Assembly (NCBI RefSeq): GCF_030272615.1
Contig: NC_081414.1
Coordinates: 916,121,648-916,185,647, forward strand
Length of the DNA: 64,000 nucleotides
Direction of reading: 5' to 3'
Source: Cryptomeria japonica
Taxonomy: Eukaryota > Streptophyta > Pinopsida > Cupressales > Cupressaceae
Part shown: in pieces, positions 1 through 10,717 of the stretch
How positions within the stretch are numbered: the first letter of the stretch is position 1
How the letters are laid out: each line of letters starts with the position of its first letter
Notes under the pieces: generated by a model
Told to the model about the DNA's origin: nothing
Databases searched by the model: none
Seen by the model: the letters and a program-made list of their open reading frames with translations, nothing else
Program-made: the position numbers and the translations under genes

Positions 1-114
1 AATCGAAAATTCGCCTGAGTGGAATTTTGCTTTTTATTCCTCCTTGACTCCTTGGATTTTGTGCCTTAGGCAAAATTTTAATTTTTAGCATGGGTGAAAT
101 TTTCATTACACCCA

Positions 115-310
115 TGGATTCATGGATTTTCTTCCTGTGAATGCCTTCCTAGTTTTAGTGCTCTAGCCCAGATCTGGGCGCATTTTCAGCATGTCCATGG
201 AGAGGTGGATTTTTCCACTTGTGAATTCATTCTTGGTTTAAGCGCCCCAGCCCTGACTTGGGCGCATTTTGGCCATGTCCATGGACACATGGATGTTTTT
301 CACAAGTTCC
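115..310. repeat. 84-bp-type tandem repeat, two units
   Basis: Two diverged units carry the texts TGTGAATKC, GCGCATTTT and CATGTCCATGGA in the same order. They match the four units at 8370-8705, so the copy number differs between the two spacer copies. Confidence 0.7.
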
Positions 311-331
311 AAGCTCTTCGTCAGGATATAG

Positions 332-391
332 ATATGAAATATAACATTTAAGTATAAGAAAGGTTCTTATACTTTAAGTTATATTTCATAT
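332..391. repeat. Long near-perfect hairpin
   Basis: The left arm (332-360) and right arm (364-391) pair over nearly their whole length, with loop AGG at 361-363 and one small internal asymmetry. The corresponding place in spacer copy B lacks it, so it may be a small insertion or a local inverted duplication. Nothing in it resembles a gene. Confidence 0.75.
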
Positions 392-453
392 ATATTGTCA
401 GGCTATTTGAGAGTGGTTTCAGGTCCATAGGAATCATAATGCAAATTCTGGAT

Positions 454-471
454 TTTGGAAGATCTTCCAAA
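454..471. repeat. Perfect 18-bp palindrome
   Basis: TTTGGAAGATCTTCCAAA is its own reverse complement. It is reported as a sequence fact only; no function is evident. Confidence 0.8.
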
Positions 472-782
472 TTTCCAGACTTAGTCAAATTTTAGGCCAT
501 TTTCAGATCGGGATGACATTGGTGGATTGATGTGAATTTCTGGACTTGGATGATTTTGCATGCTTTCCTCTTCTGGAATAGGAGTTCCAAACTTAACCAT
601 TTTTTAACCCAAATTTTCTGCCTTCTGACTCTTTTAGATTTAGAAATGGTCTTTAGGAACGTTCAGTCTTCAGAGATATTCAGCTTTCAGTGTTTTCCTA
701 TGAAGAACTTGCCAAAAATAGATTTTTCCAAATAGTAAGTGTTTCAAAATGTCAAGGTTTGGGCAAAATAGGTCAGAAAAGC

Positions 783-915
783 ACTTACTAAAAATAGAAA
801 CTTGCTAAAAATAGAACCTACTAAAAATAGTAAGTTTAATTTTTGGCAAAATTAGACCAATCCGAGACTTAGTAAAATCCCTAAAAAATAGGAACTTTCT
901 AAAAATAGAAAGTTG
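783..915. repeat. Cluster of CTA-AAAA-TAG hairpins, copy A
   Basis: The word CTAAAAATAG recurs. In several cases the flanks are complementary, giving short stems closed by A-rich loops (ACTA/TAGT near 819-833, CCTA/TAGG near 879-892, CTTTCTA/TAGAAAG near 894-912). The same cluster exists at 8912-9108 in copy B. Confidence 0.65.
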
Positions 916-2010
916 CTCCGTTTTGGCTCAAATTTTACTGGGAGGTTCCTTGAAGGGTCCTAATTCTAATTGTATGTTCAATTTTTCCAAAACCCTAACA
1001 GAAACCCCTAAAATCTAGGACAAAAGGAAAAAACCCTAAAATTCACAAAACGAGTCCTAGACTTAGCCGAATTCACTAAAACAAAAAGCAGATTTAATAA
1101 ATATGACCCCCAAACACTTGCAAAGCAGAGAGATTGACAAGACTACTACGAAAAGACCACAAAAATGCAAGCCAAAAAACTAGGAGGGCTTAAAAAGAAG
1201 GGGTCCCCATTTGCAATGGGGCGATGTGTGAAAACGTCACAACATCTAGCCCCCACCCGAATAAATGTTCCTAAACATTTCAAGTTCTCAAAGATAAAAT
1301 CCAATCCATAGGGAAAGTGTTGAAAAACACTTCAGGGCAAGAACCCAAATTAAAGCACGTTCATCTGATTATGTGTTTGCATATCCATTAATCCAATCTC
1401 ACTAGACCATCCAGACTTCTAGAATTAGTCATGGAAAGTTATAGGTATCTATACTTCAAAAGCATCCAGGACATTGCCTCGCTGCCAGTCAAGCGTCCAT
1501 AGCTCCAACAAGGTTGTCTCTGGAATTCCATGAATATTGCTCCACTGCTTGCCAGGCATCCATAGCCCCGGTGGAGTTGTTCGCATATTCCCAAAGCCAA
1601 TATTTTGATATTTCTTTTCATTTTTTCATCTTTTCTTTTCCTTTGATATTTCATTTCATTTTCATCAATTCCTCTCGCTCGTAAGCAATGAAGCCTACTG
1701 TGGGTTTAGAGATTCCAGTGGCAACTTCTCCTAAGAGATCTGAATGACTTAGAGCAATTGATAACATAAGTGGAATACAACATCCTCAATTCTACCCACA
1801 AACAAGAACTCCAAACAATTTAGGCCACTCCAAAACCCTAAACCTAAGCAAAACCACTTGAGCGAACAAGCTCAAGGAAAACTAGCACCAAACACTGAAA
1901 ACCAAAACCGAAACAAAACCGACGGGGAAACAAACAAGAAAGGAAAACAAAACAAAACAAGCCAAAACCCCAAAAACCAACGGGAAAACAAAACAAAAAG
2001 GAAACCTAAT

Positions 2011-2988
2011 CTAATAAGAACAAAATTTCGAACGAACAATACTCAGAAGACCTACATATATACAACTCCTAATATGATTTCTCATGATGTGCAGGAGCAA
2101 TAGGGCATTAGTCATAGTTCGAAGCCTTGCAAATTCATCTTTAAACTTAGAAAAGTAATTTTTCACAATACAAATCTCAAACTCAAGCAAGAATTCAGGA
2201 AAGATTATCAATTGTGGCAACTCGTCAGGACCATGATCAATCCATAAACAAGTTCTTCTTCCTAGATTTCCATAATCAAATTCATCAAGGAGAATCTCTT
2301 CTTGCTTGACTGTGGAAACATTGCTTGCATTTTTTTGAACATCTTCCATTGCTTTGTCAACCTCCACTTCGGCGGGTGTTCCTTTCCTTGGCATAAGGTA
2401 TGCAAATTTTCTCTTGACTGAATTGTGTTGATTGTCTTGCTCAATTGTGCTTTCTTCACTACAAGATGTTGCAATAATACCCTCTTCATCTGATGCTAAG
2501 TAAATTGGTTGAAGGTGAGCATTCTGCCACTTTTCTATAGTGTACATCTTTGACAATTCTTTGAATTCTGCCTGCACCTTAGCTTGGTGAATAGCTTCCC
2601 TGCATGATGAACATGTGACTTCAGAATGAGTGGTATTGTGGATCCTACACCAACACGAGAGCAAGATGCCATCTATGCACAAGTCTTTCTCAATACTTAA
2701 TCCTTTCTTAATCATCTCCCTAAACCTCATGAAAATTTCGCTTTCACCAATTGAGGCTTCGGGTTCCACTTTCACTGGTACAACGGGCTCATGTACTTCT
2801 AAAATAGAAACTTTCCCTTGCAAGGCTAATTCCGTCCTTGACAAAAATGTTAAACAATGCATCTCATTGTGTCCGCCAATGTTATGAATTCTACAACTAT
2901 TCCTTGATGCGAATTCAGACAAACTCCGTGGATGTAACTGTGCATTCAGTCTCCACCAAAGTTGAAGGATATCAACTTCTTGCTCCAT
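2011..2988 (-). CDS. Gag-like ORF with two zinc-knuckle-like motifs
   Basis: This is an uninterrupted 325-codon ORF with an ATG at 2988. Near residue 32 it has CRIHNIGGHNEMHC (C-x2-H-x4-H-x4-C), the spacing seen in Tat-type Gag knuckles such as that of E1 (CEFHKSKGHTTGNC). Near residue 113 there is a second, similar CRIHNTTHSEVTC motif (C-x2-H-x3-H-x4-C). Such motifs bind nucleic acid in Gag proteins. The rest is acidic or hydrophobic and not recognised. It lies just downstream of a primer-binding-like site and an LTR (3234-4453), the expected place for gag. The C-terminal end runs directly into spacer A, so protease, RT and integrase are missing. Calling it gag is inference from the knuckles and position; it could be a truncated gag or a different LTR-element ORF. 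Confidence 0.5.
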   Translation of the reverse strand: MEQEVDILQLWWRLNAQLHPRSLSEFASRNSCRIHNIGGHNEMHCLTFLSRTELALQGKVSILEVHEPVVPVKVEPEASIGESEIFMRFREMIKKGLSIEKDLCIDGILLSCWCRIHNTTHSEVTCSSCREAIHQAKVQAEFKELSKMYTIEKWQNAHLQPIYLASDEEGIIATSCSEESTIEQDNQHNSVKRKFAYLMPRKGTPAEVEVDKAMEDVQKNASNVSTVKQEEILLDEFDYGNLGRRTCLWIDHGPDELPQLIIFPEFLLEFEICIVKNYFSKFKDEFARLRTMTNALLLLHIMRNHIRSCIYVGLLSIVRSKFCSY

Positions 2989-3124
2989 TGAGAAATCTTT
3001 TTATTTTTAATTTTCAATTTTCAGATTTTTTTGGATTTTTCTGACATATAAGAGATCTAACATATCTCTGATTCTGCACTTGAAAGCTCATGCTAGTTCT
3101 AGCCGAATTGAATTTCGTGGTCAG

Positions 3125-3230
3125 GCCCTCCTAGCGCCAATTCTGTTGGTTGCAGAAGGAGGGTGAAAAAAATGGCTTGAGATCACCTCCACAAATTTGA
3201 AGTATGTACCAGCCCTCCTTCTAGCGCCAA
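3125..3230 (-). other. Primer-binding-like site, present twice
   Basis: On the minus strand, TTGGCGCTAGAAGGAGGGCT (3230-3211) follows the LTR end within a few bases. A second, slightly shorter version lies at 3140-3125. TGGCGC-type sites serve as tRNA primer-binding sites in many plant Ty3/gypsy elements. The roughly 90-bp duplication of the site is unusual. Confidence 0.55.
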
Positions 3231-3233
3231 TTT

Positions 3234-4453
3234 TGTTGACGTGTTTTTTATGACGGCGTCCAACACAGAATAAAGTTGCCCAATGGTCACTTCACTCTCT
3301 CTTGATCAAAGTATGATTGCATGCTGATATTGTAGGAAGATTAGACAAATCGACTCCAAGGTTCCTTTATGCTACGGGTGTGACTCAGTTGGCAGATGTG
3401 ATTGCTGGTAATCCAAGGGGCCTTAAGTATGTCAGAGAAATTTATGTAAGCTCAAGACTTTGTTGACACAGATGATTTGCAATGAAGTTCTAAGTTTTAG
3501 ATTTTTGGATTATGAAATATGCAGAAAGTAAATAGGAATAGGGTAGAGGGGAACTAAACTAAAGGTAATCTAATCCTAGGAACAAGGAGACAGGACAAAC
3601 TTGTGCAAAATCCAACCGTGCTTCGCTTCGCCAGCAAAGCACAACTTACACGAAGGCGGTGCAATCTTCAGGGGGAGTGGTAAAGATTTTCAAATTGTCA
3701 AAAGAAATGATCAGATAGAACAATCTCTTCTAACAATCGAAGTTGAACATACACTTATAATGAGGCTCAGACTAACTTTGCATGGTATGCAACAATCAGC
3801 AGCACACCAAAAGTATGAGCACAAATTTGGCAACAAGCGATCCTATCAAATCCAGCTCATTTAATTGCATGAAAACAAATCTAATCTATGAAAAGAACGA
3901 GACCATACGAGTTCCAAAACAACACAAGAACACACCAACAATTGAACAATGTATTAAGTGTTTGCTTCAAAAACTCTTAGCAACAATTGTTTGCTTCAAA
4001 AACTCTTAGCAACAATCTCTGACGATAGTCTCTCCTGATTAAAAATGAGGGGGTCACCCCCTTATATAGGTCTCAAGCCTAGATTACATGCAAAACCCTA
4101 ATTAGGGTTTTCCCAAAAGATTCTCTACACATGATGCAACATGTTGGGAATCTGCATTAAATAACCCATTATGCCCACTTACAATAAATTTAAAAGGGCC
4201 TAAAATAGCACCCATGATGATGATCATGCCCGAAATATACTAACATCGTCATAAATGCCCATCACTCTCCAAGCGATGGCGGCATGCAAGAAGAATCTGT
4301 CATAAAACCATTATGAGAGGATGACACGCAAGAAGATTCCCTTATCCTATGGTGGCATACATTGACCGGTCCTGCGCCTAGTCAATGTTCTCTTTAGCCA
4401 TAAATACGCCATCATGGTTTAGTCAAAAGACTTTCGTCCAAAAATGGATGACC
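3234..4453 (-). repeat. LTR of element Y (approximate limits)
   Basis: The left end is TGTTGACGTG on the plus strand, i.e. the LTR ends in ...CAACA on the minus strand, directly before the primer-binding-like site. The right end is placed at the TG of TGGTCATCC (minus), just after the additional ORF and a purine-rich GAGTGAGATAA. A TATA box at 4061-4070 supports an LTR with U3 to the right and R-U5 to the left. The right boundary may be off by about 100 bp. The plus-strand stretch 3600-4009 shows no supported gene. Confidence 0.5.
4061..4070 (-). promoter_or_regulatory. TATA box in element Y LTR
   Basis: CCTATATAAG on the minus strand is a strong TATA-type core. It lies about 380 bp inside the LTR from its U3 end. 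Confidence 0.6.
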
Positions 4454-4459
4454 ATTATC

Positions 4460-7400
4460 TCACTCATTAATGGCGTAAGTAATGAAACTACCGACGACGA
4501 CTTCTAATTCTCCGATGGAGACACTTGGCACATTCTCGATGTTGAATTCCATCAAGGCAATCTCCTCTTCACTTCTGGAAAAGAAACCTTCCCAATCTGC
4601 CATGGCCTCCTATGTTTTCTTCATCATACTGGAGAATGAAGAAACATTTGCAAAATGTTCCTTGGGAAATGAACAAATGAAGAAGAAATCATGTAACTGG
4701 GATTTCAAGGAATTCACTGTTGTTCCCCCATCGCTGAGTTTCCTTGAAAATAAAGCTTCCATGGCACTAAGGATTTCTTCATGTATCCCTCTAATGGATT
4801 CCTTCAAGGTGACGGAATCAATGCTGAATTTATCAAGGGTGTTCTTCCCTGAACATATGGCATAGAACCATCGGGGAAAGTCGTAGGCTTCATTCTCCTG
4901 GATTACTTTTCCATCTACCAGTGTTTACCTTGGAGTCCTCATCAGAGCCCTGAGTCAGGAAATGGTTAAGTCTTGGTAGACATCAACATCTTCCCATAGT
5001 CCTTCTGCCATTTCCAACCTACTTAGGAGGGCCACGAACCTTGAATGGAGTTGAGCTAGATCTTCTACAAATTTCCCTGCCTCAGCATAAACATCCTCTA
5101 CCCATTCTCGGGAATTTTGTGCCATTGCCTTTGTAATTTCCGCATCATCAATTACTTCCTTGGGAAGGAAGGGAGGGGGAGTGGATGAAGGACCTACTTC
5201 CCTGAGGGGTTTCTTGAAACTCCTGACATACTTGCATAGAAGTCTATTTTCCTCCTTCAGTCCCTTACACTTTGCTTTTGACTTCAGCAATTTCTCCTTC
5301 ATGGCAAAGGAAGAATCATCGAAATCTCCCATTACTTGACCAGTGGAAGCATGGACAAGATCCACCTATCTGATGATGTAATCTTCCTACCTGATCTCAC
5401 TCCTATCCTTATCCACCATAGGTTGAGCAATGTGCAAGGTCCGGGCTCTGGATTCTTCCCTGACTACCTTGGAAAACTTTCGAGGGGCCTTTCTTTCTAG
5501 TGGTTGATCCATCCTCTTCAATAATTCTTCTAATTCCTGAGCAGTATTGGGCTTCCCTCCTGCTTCATTTCCCAATCTTCCTATCAACCAATCCGACGCA
5601 GGGATGGAATGGCTGTAATCCTTTGCATGCTCCCATTCTTGAGATTCCTCTTCCATTTCGCCAAGGATAGTCTCTATGAAATTATCATGGTGAACTTCTT
5701 CTAGGTGCAGGGAAACCTCTTGCCTCTGACTTCTTGGCTGATGATGACCTTGTGAAGCATTGATGCTAAGTATATCAAGTGGTGGAACGTTTCCTAGAAG
5801 TGGGCCTGCGGGATGTGGGAACATTTCTACTTCTTGTACGCTCGCGGAGCTGACTGGTGAATGTTCCCTTCCTATCCTCATTCTCTTTTATGGAGGCTCC
5901 TCCTGCTGGGCTTCCTGTTGAACCTCGCGCGAGATTTCCTGTTGGGCATCCTTTGTCTTTGTTATCCTTGGCCTCTTTGGGGAACTTTTTCCTTTGTCTA
6001 TCCGGGCCTCTCTTCCTGCCTGACCCTATGAAGATTCTTCAGTTGCCTTGCTGTGAGAATCCAGATTTCCCATCAACTGGTATGTCAGAGGGACATGGTT
6101 TTCAACCAACTTTCTTGTCTACCTGTCAATCCAGTGCCTAGTGAATTTTAGCACTGGCCTAGCCAAAATGTTCAAATAATCTACGTGAGGCTCTGACCAA
6201 TCTGGCAACAGGATAGGTTGATCTTTTATCCTCTCAAATTCGGGTTGCATCAAATCTAAGTTTCCTTCACCTGGTCTGGCACCTGATGGATCTCACTTAT
6301 TCTGATGGTGTCAAGGGGCAGTCTAGAGTGCATTCTTCTCCAGATCTCAAAGTCATCCTCGGCACCGGCCCAGTAATCCTCCAAGTGAAATCTATGTATG
6401 AATTTGACACCGGGAACCTTCCTGATCTAGCTGTAAGGATCATATTGGGCCCTGGAAGTGTAAAATGGTAGTCGATAGAATGCCAACTCGCTTGCTGCAC
6501 TTTCAGCGGCCTCCAATCCTGGGCATATCTCCATGAAATCCCCCAAGACAATTGGAAATTCAATAGATTGCTTCTTCTTCTTCTTCTGCAGCTGATCGTA
6601 GGCAATCAATTGCCTCATGAGCTCAAGCAATATAAGCTTATCCGACGGATATCTAGGCAATTTGTAAGATTGGAAGGAGAAACCCTGTGTCCTGATGTAG
6701 GTGAACTTGGGGAACTGCAGGAACGCGGTGCCATACTTCTGGACCAAAGCACTTGCTTGTAGAGACAACCTCGTGTGCAACTTATTTTGGATAAGTCGTG
6801 TCAGGTACATGGTGAAGGTGTCATTCGCCAACTTGTAAGAATTCACGTTGTGGAGATGTAGCTGAGGATAACATTCATGCACCTTTAGCTGAGCTGGTCC
6901 GCAACCCATGATTCCTCTTGTTGGCAGCCCATCGAATCCACCCCTTCGTGCCAGCATATAGAATAGGTAGGAACTCATGAAAAAGGACTGAGACTTTTTC
7001 TCCTACAGGTTCTTCAATTGTTCGTGCAAGTAGTGGCTGATCAATATAGCCCAATCAATCAATGTATTAGAATTCATGATCTCGCAAATGTAGAAGAACA
7101 TCCAAGGCTCAAAGTTCACCGTGTGTGAGCATCCCATTACTTTGCTCAGCATTTTTATCATGTCCACATATTCCTTCTTGAACTCAGAGATTGTGAGAGT
7201 TTTGGGCATCTTGGAAACGTGTACTCTAGGTTTCAATAACCATTGCGTGTTGATCAAATCAGCACACCTGGTGGGGCCTGCTTCATAGACTACTTGGGCT
7301 CTGCTACTAGTCCTGTATGTCATGGAGTAATGTGAAGGGATTCTGAAGGCCTCACCAATCACCTTTGGAGTCAATGTTGCCAGTAACTTGCCATCTGGCA

Positions 7401-7712
7401 TTGAGATCATCTTTCACTCCAGATTGTAACATGCTACACATTCCAAGACTAGATCTGGGCATTGAATGGCGGGAGGAAAGCCAGCTGCTGCAACTATTCC
7501 ACTTCTCACAATCTTGACAGCTATTGGAGATGGATTGTGTCTTGCAGTTCCGAACATTCTTATCTTGAATGTATCCTAGTTGAACATACCAAAGTTGGTA
7601 TCACTGATCTCTTCCCATCTTGAATTCAACCGAGAATAGGGAAGAAAACCCTTCGTCTCTGCTTTGATCATTGCCTACCTGGAGATAGTAGTTGTCCTGC
7701 TAGATTCCGCCA
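4460..7712 (-). pseudogene. Additional ORF downstream of integrase in element Y, unrecognised
   Basis: On the minus strand a long coding frame starts at ATG 7712. It continues through 7410-7003 and 6978-6427 to about 6262 in one frame, then from roughly 6100 to the TGA at 4460-4462 in another. That is about 1080 codons with one frameshift (6100-6260) and several nonsense codons, mostly TAG at likely Gln positions. The N-terminal half is hydrophobic and structured (for example LIDW and HYLHEQL near 7040, a KKKKKQ run near 6570). The middle is Gln-rich and basic, and the end is acidic or coiled-coil-like. No RT, protease or integrase motif is present. It lies in the same orientation as integrase, between spacer B and the LTR. 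Additional ORFs downstream of integrase are known in Tat-lineage elements, but I do not recognise this family. It may be a captured gene. Confidence 0.55.
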
Positions 7713-7823
7713 TCTTGGGAATACTTCAAAATGATGAAATAGAGACTAAGTATAAAAAACTTTTCACTTCTTCACTCTTCCTTTCCTGAATCTCGCACAT
7801 GAAAAATGAAATGTTTTTTCCAA

Positions 7824-7833
7824 ATTATATAGA
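7824..7833 (-). promoter_or_regulatory. TATA-like element upstream of the additional ORF
   Basis: TCTATATAATT on the minus strand lies about 115 bp upstream of the ATG at 7712, suitably placed to drive an internal transcript of the additional ORF. No primer-binding site lies between them, which argues against it being an LTR promoter. Promoter function is inference. Confidence 0.4.
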
Positions 7834-8369
7834 ATTCTCAAGAGGCATCAAATTAGTAACTGTATTTATGGCGTACCATACTTTCCTTAATCACTACGAC
7901 ATGCAAGGTAGTTTCCCATGCGTGTGAGTTCCAATTTAGATCCTTCCTTAAATGCTCCCAGTCATGCATCATACTTGGAAGATTCCTCTTGCCAACTCGT
8001 TGATTCCATACTTTCGAATTTTGGAGGGAGATTACAAGATTTTTCTCAGGATTTGCTCAATTCCACTCTGACTTGTCATCTCGTGCCATCGAAGGAACTT
8101 TCCCAGCTTTTCTCCATATCCCTATTTTTTAGGGATCTTCCTAAATTTTAGGAGTCAGGTTCATTGGATGGGGAATTTTGTCCCGATTCAGAATCTATAA
8201 AAATTTCCATATTTGGCCAGGATTTGATGTCTAAAAATAGCATAATTGAAAATTCGCCCGAGGGGAATTTCTGCTTTTTATTCTTCCTTGACTCCTTGGA
8301 ATCCATGCCTTAGGCAAAATTTCAAACTTTCTATTTGGGTGAAATTTTACCATGCCAAGGATTCATGAA

Positions 8370-8705
8370 TTTTCCACTTGTGAATGCCTTCATGGATTCA
8401 GTGCCCCAGATCAGTCTTGGGTGCATTTTGGCTCTGTCCATGGAGAGGCAGAAAATTTTACTTATGAATGCCTTCTTGATTTCAGTGCCCCAGGCCTGAC
8501 CTAGGCGCATTTTTGCCATGTTCATGGAGAGGCAGAAAATTGCTCTTGTGAATGACTCCTTAGTTTCAGCACCCCAGACTTGACCTAGGCGCATTTTTGC
8601 CATGTCCATGGAGAGGCGAAAAATTATACTTATGAATGCCTTCTTGATTTCAGCGCCCCAAGCTTGACCTGGGCACATTTTTGCCATGTCCATGGAGAGG
8701 CAAAA
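8370..8705. repeat. Tandem repeat, four units of about 84 bp
   Basis: Four head-to-tail units share CTTRTGAATG, a CCCCAG...TGACCTRGGCGCA segment and CATGTCCATGGAGAGGC. The GCGCCC/GGGCGC-type arms can fold in some units, but stems are not consistently compensated. Spacer A has two units. Confidence 0.8.
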
Positions 8706-8911
8706 AATTGCTCTTGTGAATGACTTCCAAACTTAGCCTATTGTGACCTTCTGTACTTTTGGAGTGTTTTCTTGAGCTTTCCGTTTTAGGCATGGATTTC
8801 CAGCACTTGACCCTTTTCTAGCCACCTTTGTCTGCTATCTGACTTTTCGGAAATAGAAATGCCTGTGAATGCTTGATCCTTATCGCTCTGGTTGACTGAC
8901 CCTGCCTGTAA

Positions 8912-9108
8912 TAACTTTCCAAAAATAGAAACTTTCCAGGTGTCAGCGTTAGATCCCTGAACCGGGTGCAATAATGACTTACTATAATTAGAAACTTACT
9001 AAAAATAGAAATTACTAAAAATAGTAAGTTTGAATTTTGGCAAAATGGTGACATTCCGGGACTTGAAAAAATCCCTAAAAAATAGGGACTTTCTAAAAAT
9101 AGAAAGTT
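8912..9108. repeat. Cluster of CTA-AAAA-TAG hairpins, copy B
   Basis: Stems CTTACTA/TAGTAAG, CCCTA/TAGGG and CTTTCTA/TAGAAAG close on A-runs of 4-5 nt. The constant part is the loop and the CTA/TAG closing triplets; the outer stem differs between hairpins while staying paired. Confidence 0.65.
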
Positions 9109-10186
9109 GTTCCGTTTGGGCTCAAATTTTGCTGGGAGGTGCCCTGAAGGGTCCTAACTCTAGTTGTATGCTCAGTTTTCCCGAAACCCTAACAAGAACC
9201 CCTAAAATCTAGGACAAAAGGCAAAACCCTAGAAAAAGAACAAAACAGGGTTTAGACCTCACAGAACTCGCTTGACAGAGAAGCAGATTAGCACTAACTG
9301 ACCCCCGAATATCCCAGCAGGAGGGATTGAAGAGATTGCCACTAACACACACAAAAATAGAAGCCGAATGACCAAAAGGGCCTAAAAGCAAAGGGGGTGT
9401 CCCTATCTGGGATGGGGTGATGTGTGATTAGGTCACAACATCTGGCGACTTCATGGGTGTAGTGTTGAAAAATACTTCGAGTGTTGAGAAACACTTCAGG
9501 GTCTGAACCCAGAGTAAAATTCAAGTACGTAGGTATCAACCTTGTTCTAGGAGATCATCAAGAGCCTTTAGAATTAGTCATAGCAGGCTAGTGGTATCTG
9601 TACTTCAAAAGCATCTGAGACATTGCCTCGCTACCAGTCAAGCATCCATAGCCCTGACGAGGTTGTCTCTGGAATTCCACGAACATAGTTCCACTGCCAG
9701 TTGGGCATCCATAGCCCCAGTGGAGTTATCCGCATATCCCCATAGCCAATATTTTGGTAATTCTTTTATTTTTTCATCTTTTCTTTTCTGAATCTTTCAT
9801 TTCATTTCCATCAGATCCTCTAGCTTGGAAGCAATGAAGCCCACTATGGGTTTGGAGATTCCAGTGGCGCTGAAGTAAGATGTAAAGTTTTCACCAACCA
9901 CAACTTCTCCTAAAAGATCTGAATGACTTAGGACAGAGGTCTGGGTACCGTGGAAAAGACTAGCCAGACACACCACCACCCCACCAATAGACAGAGACTC
10001 CAAAATTTCAAGGCCCAAAGAACCCCTAAACCTAAGAAAAACCACATGAGAAGACAAGCTCGAGGGAAACCAACACCGAAGGCCAAAAACCAAAACCAAA
10101 CCAAAGCAAACAAAACACACCAAAAGGAAAGAACCCAAAAACCTAAATTAATATGGTACAAAGAAGGCCACACAGAAAGGCCTATT

Positions 10187-10705
10187 ATTGGAAATAATGC
10201 TTGAGGAACTGTCCATTGATGGGCAATGGGATGTCCTCTCCGATCAAGGCCTTTAATCTAAATGCATTATCCTCGAGGATCTTGGAAATCTGATAAGGAC
10301 CGATCCATAGCTTGTCGAATTTGTCATGATCACCTCTTCTCTCATGAGCCTTATCCCAGTACAAAACCAAGTCGGAGATCCTGAAACATTTAACCTTGGC
10401 TTGTTTGTCAAACCATCGTTTGACCACCCCTTGATGCTTTGCGAAGTTGTCTAATGCTTGGTCTCTCTTCTCCTCTAGGTGCAGCAACTGTGAGAGGCGT
10501 GTTTGAATCCCATCTTCACCATCCAGATATTCTTGCAAAAACTGTAGAGTTGGGATTCTTAGCTAGATGGGAAACACTGGGTCCTGCCCGTAGACTAGAT
10601 GATAGGGAGATGTTCCCAAGGAGTTCTTCACTCGCGTTCTGTCCGCCCAAAGAGCAAACCTTAGCTGTGTATGCCAGTCCTTACTCATCAAGTTATAAAA
10701 CATGA
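10187..10705 (-). pseudogene. Ty3/gypsy integrase C-terminal fragment
   Basis: Minus-strand coding from about 10705 shows the end of the integrase core (WADRTRVKNSLGTSPYHLVY), the typical downstream helix-rich segment, and a GPY/F-type module (KLWIGPYQISKI) close to the C-terminus. One in-frame TAG replaces a Gln (CAG to TAG). Catalytic D, D and E residues lie upstream and are missing because the fragment is cut at the junction with the hAT transposon. The frame ends at 10187 and spacer B follows, so this is the 3' end of the pol gene of element Y. Confidence 0.85.
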
Positions 10706-10717
10706 AGTTAAATTGTA

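Larger units (their letters stand above)
1..2010 (-). repeat. Element Y spacer, copy A (non-coding)
   Basis: This non-coding stretch is alignable with 8247-10150: both share tandem units near the left, CTAAAAATAG words, the sequence around 1201-1260 versus 9400-9450, and the CATCCATAGCCC text at 1556 and 9701. It continues beyond the left edge of the window. No gene is supported in it. By analogy with copy B, it sits downstream of integrase in the element. Confidence 0.6.
7840..10184 (-). repeat. Element Y spacer, copy B (non-coding)
   Basis: This is the homologue of 1-2010, lying between the integrase C-terminus and the additional ORF. It holds perfect short hairpins ATCCCTA/TAGGGAT near 8121-8139, the four-unit tandem array, the CTA-AAAA-TAG hairpin cluster and A-rich text near 10000-10150. 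No gene is supported. Confidence 0.6.
1..10705 (-). mobile_element. Ty3/gypsy element Y, two tandem fragments sharing an LTR
   Basis: Read on the minus strand from right to left, the order is: integrase C-terminus (10705-10187), spacer B (10184-7840), additional ORF (7712-4460), LTR (about 4453-3234), primer-binding-like site (3230-3211), gag-like ORF (2988-2011), spacer A (2010-1, running off the window). Spacers A and B are alignable over about 2 kb. This looks like two element bodies joined through one LTR, the left one having lost most of gag-pol, the right one cut at the hAT junction near 10706-10718. The tandem model is inference from order and homology; TSDs were not found. Confidence 0.55.

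Noticed and set aside
1245..9440. TGTTGTGAC...TCACACATC text at 1245 and 9440 (minus) as LTR starts
   Set aside because: It looks like a possible U3 start with a G-rich tract before it in copy A. But the tract is lost in copy B, no matching LTR end was found, and the spacer model explains both copies.
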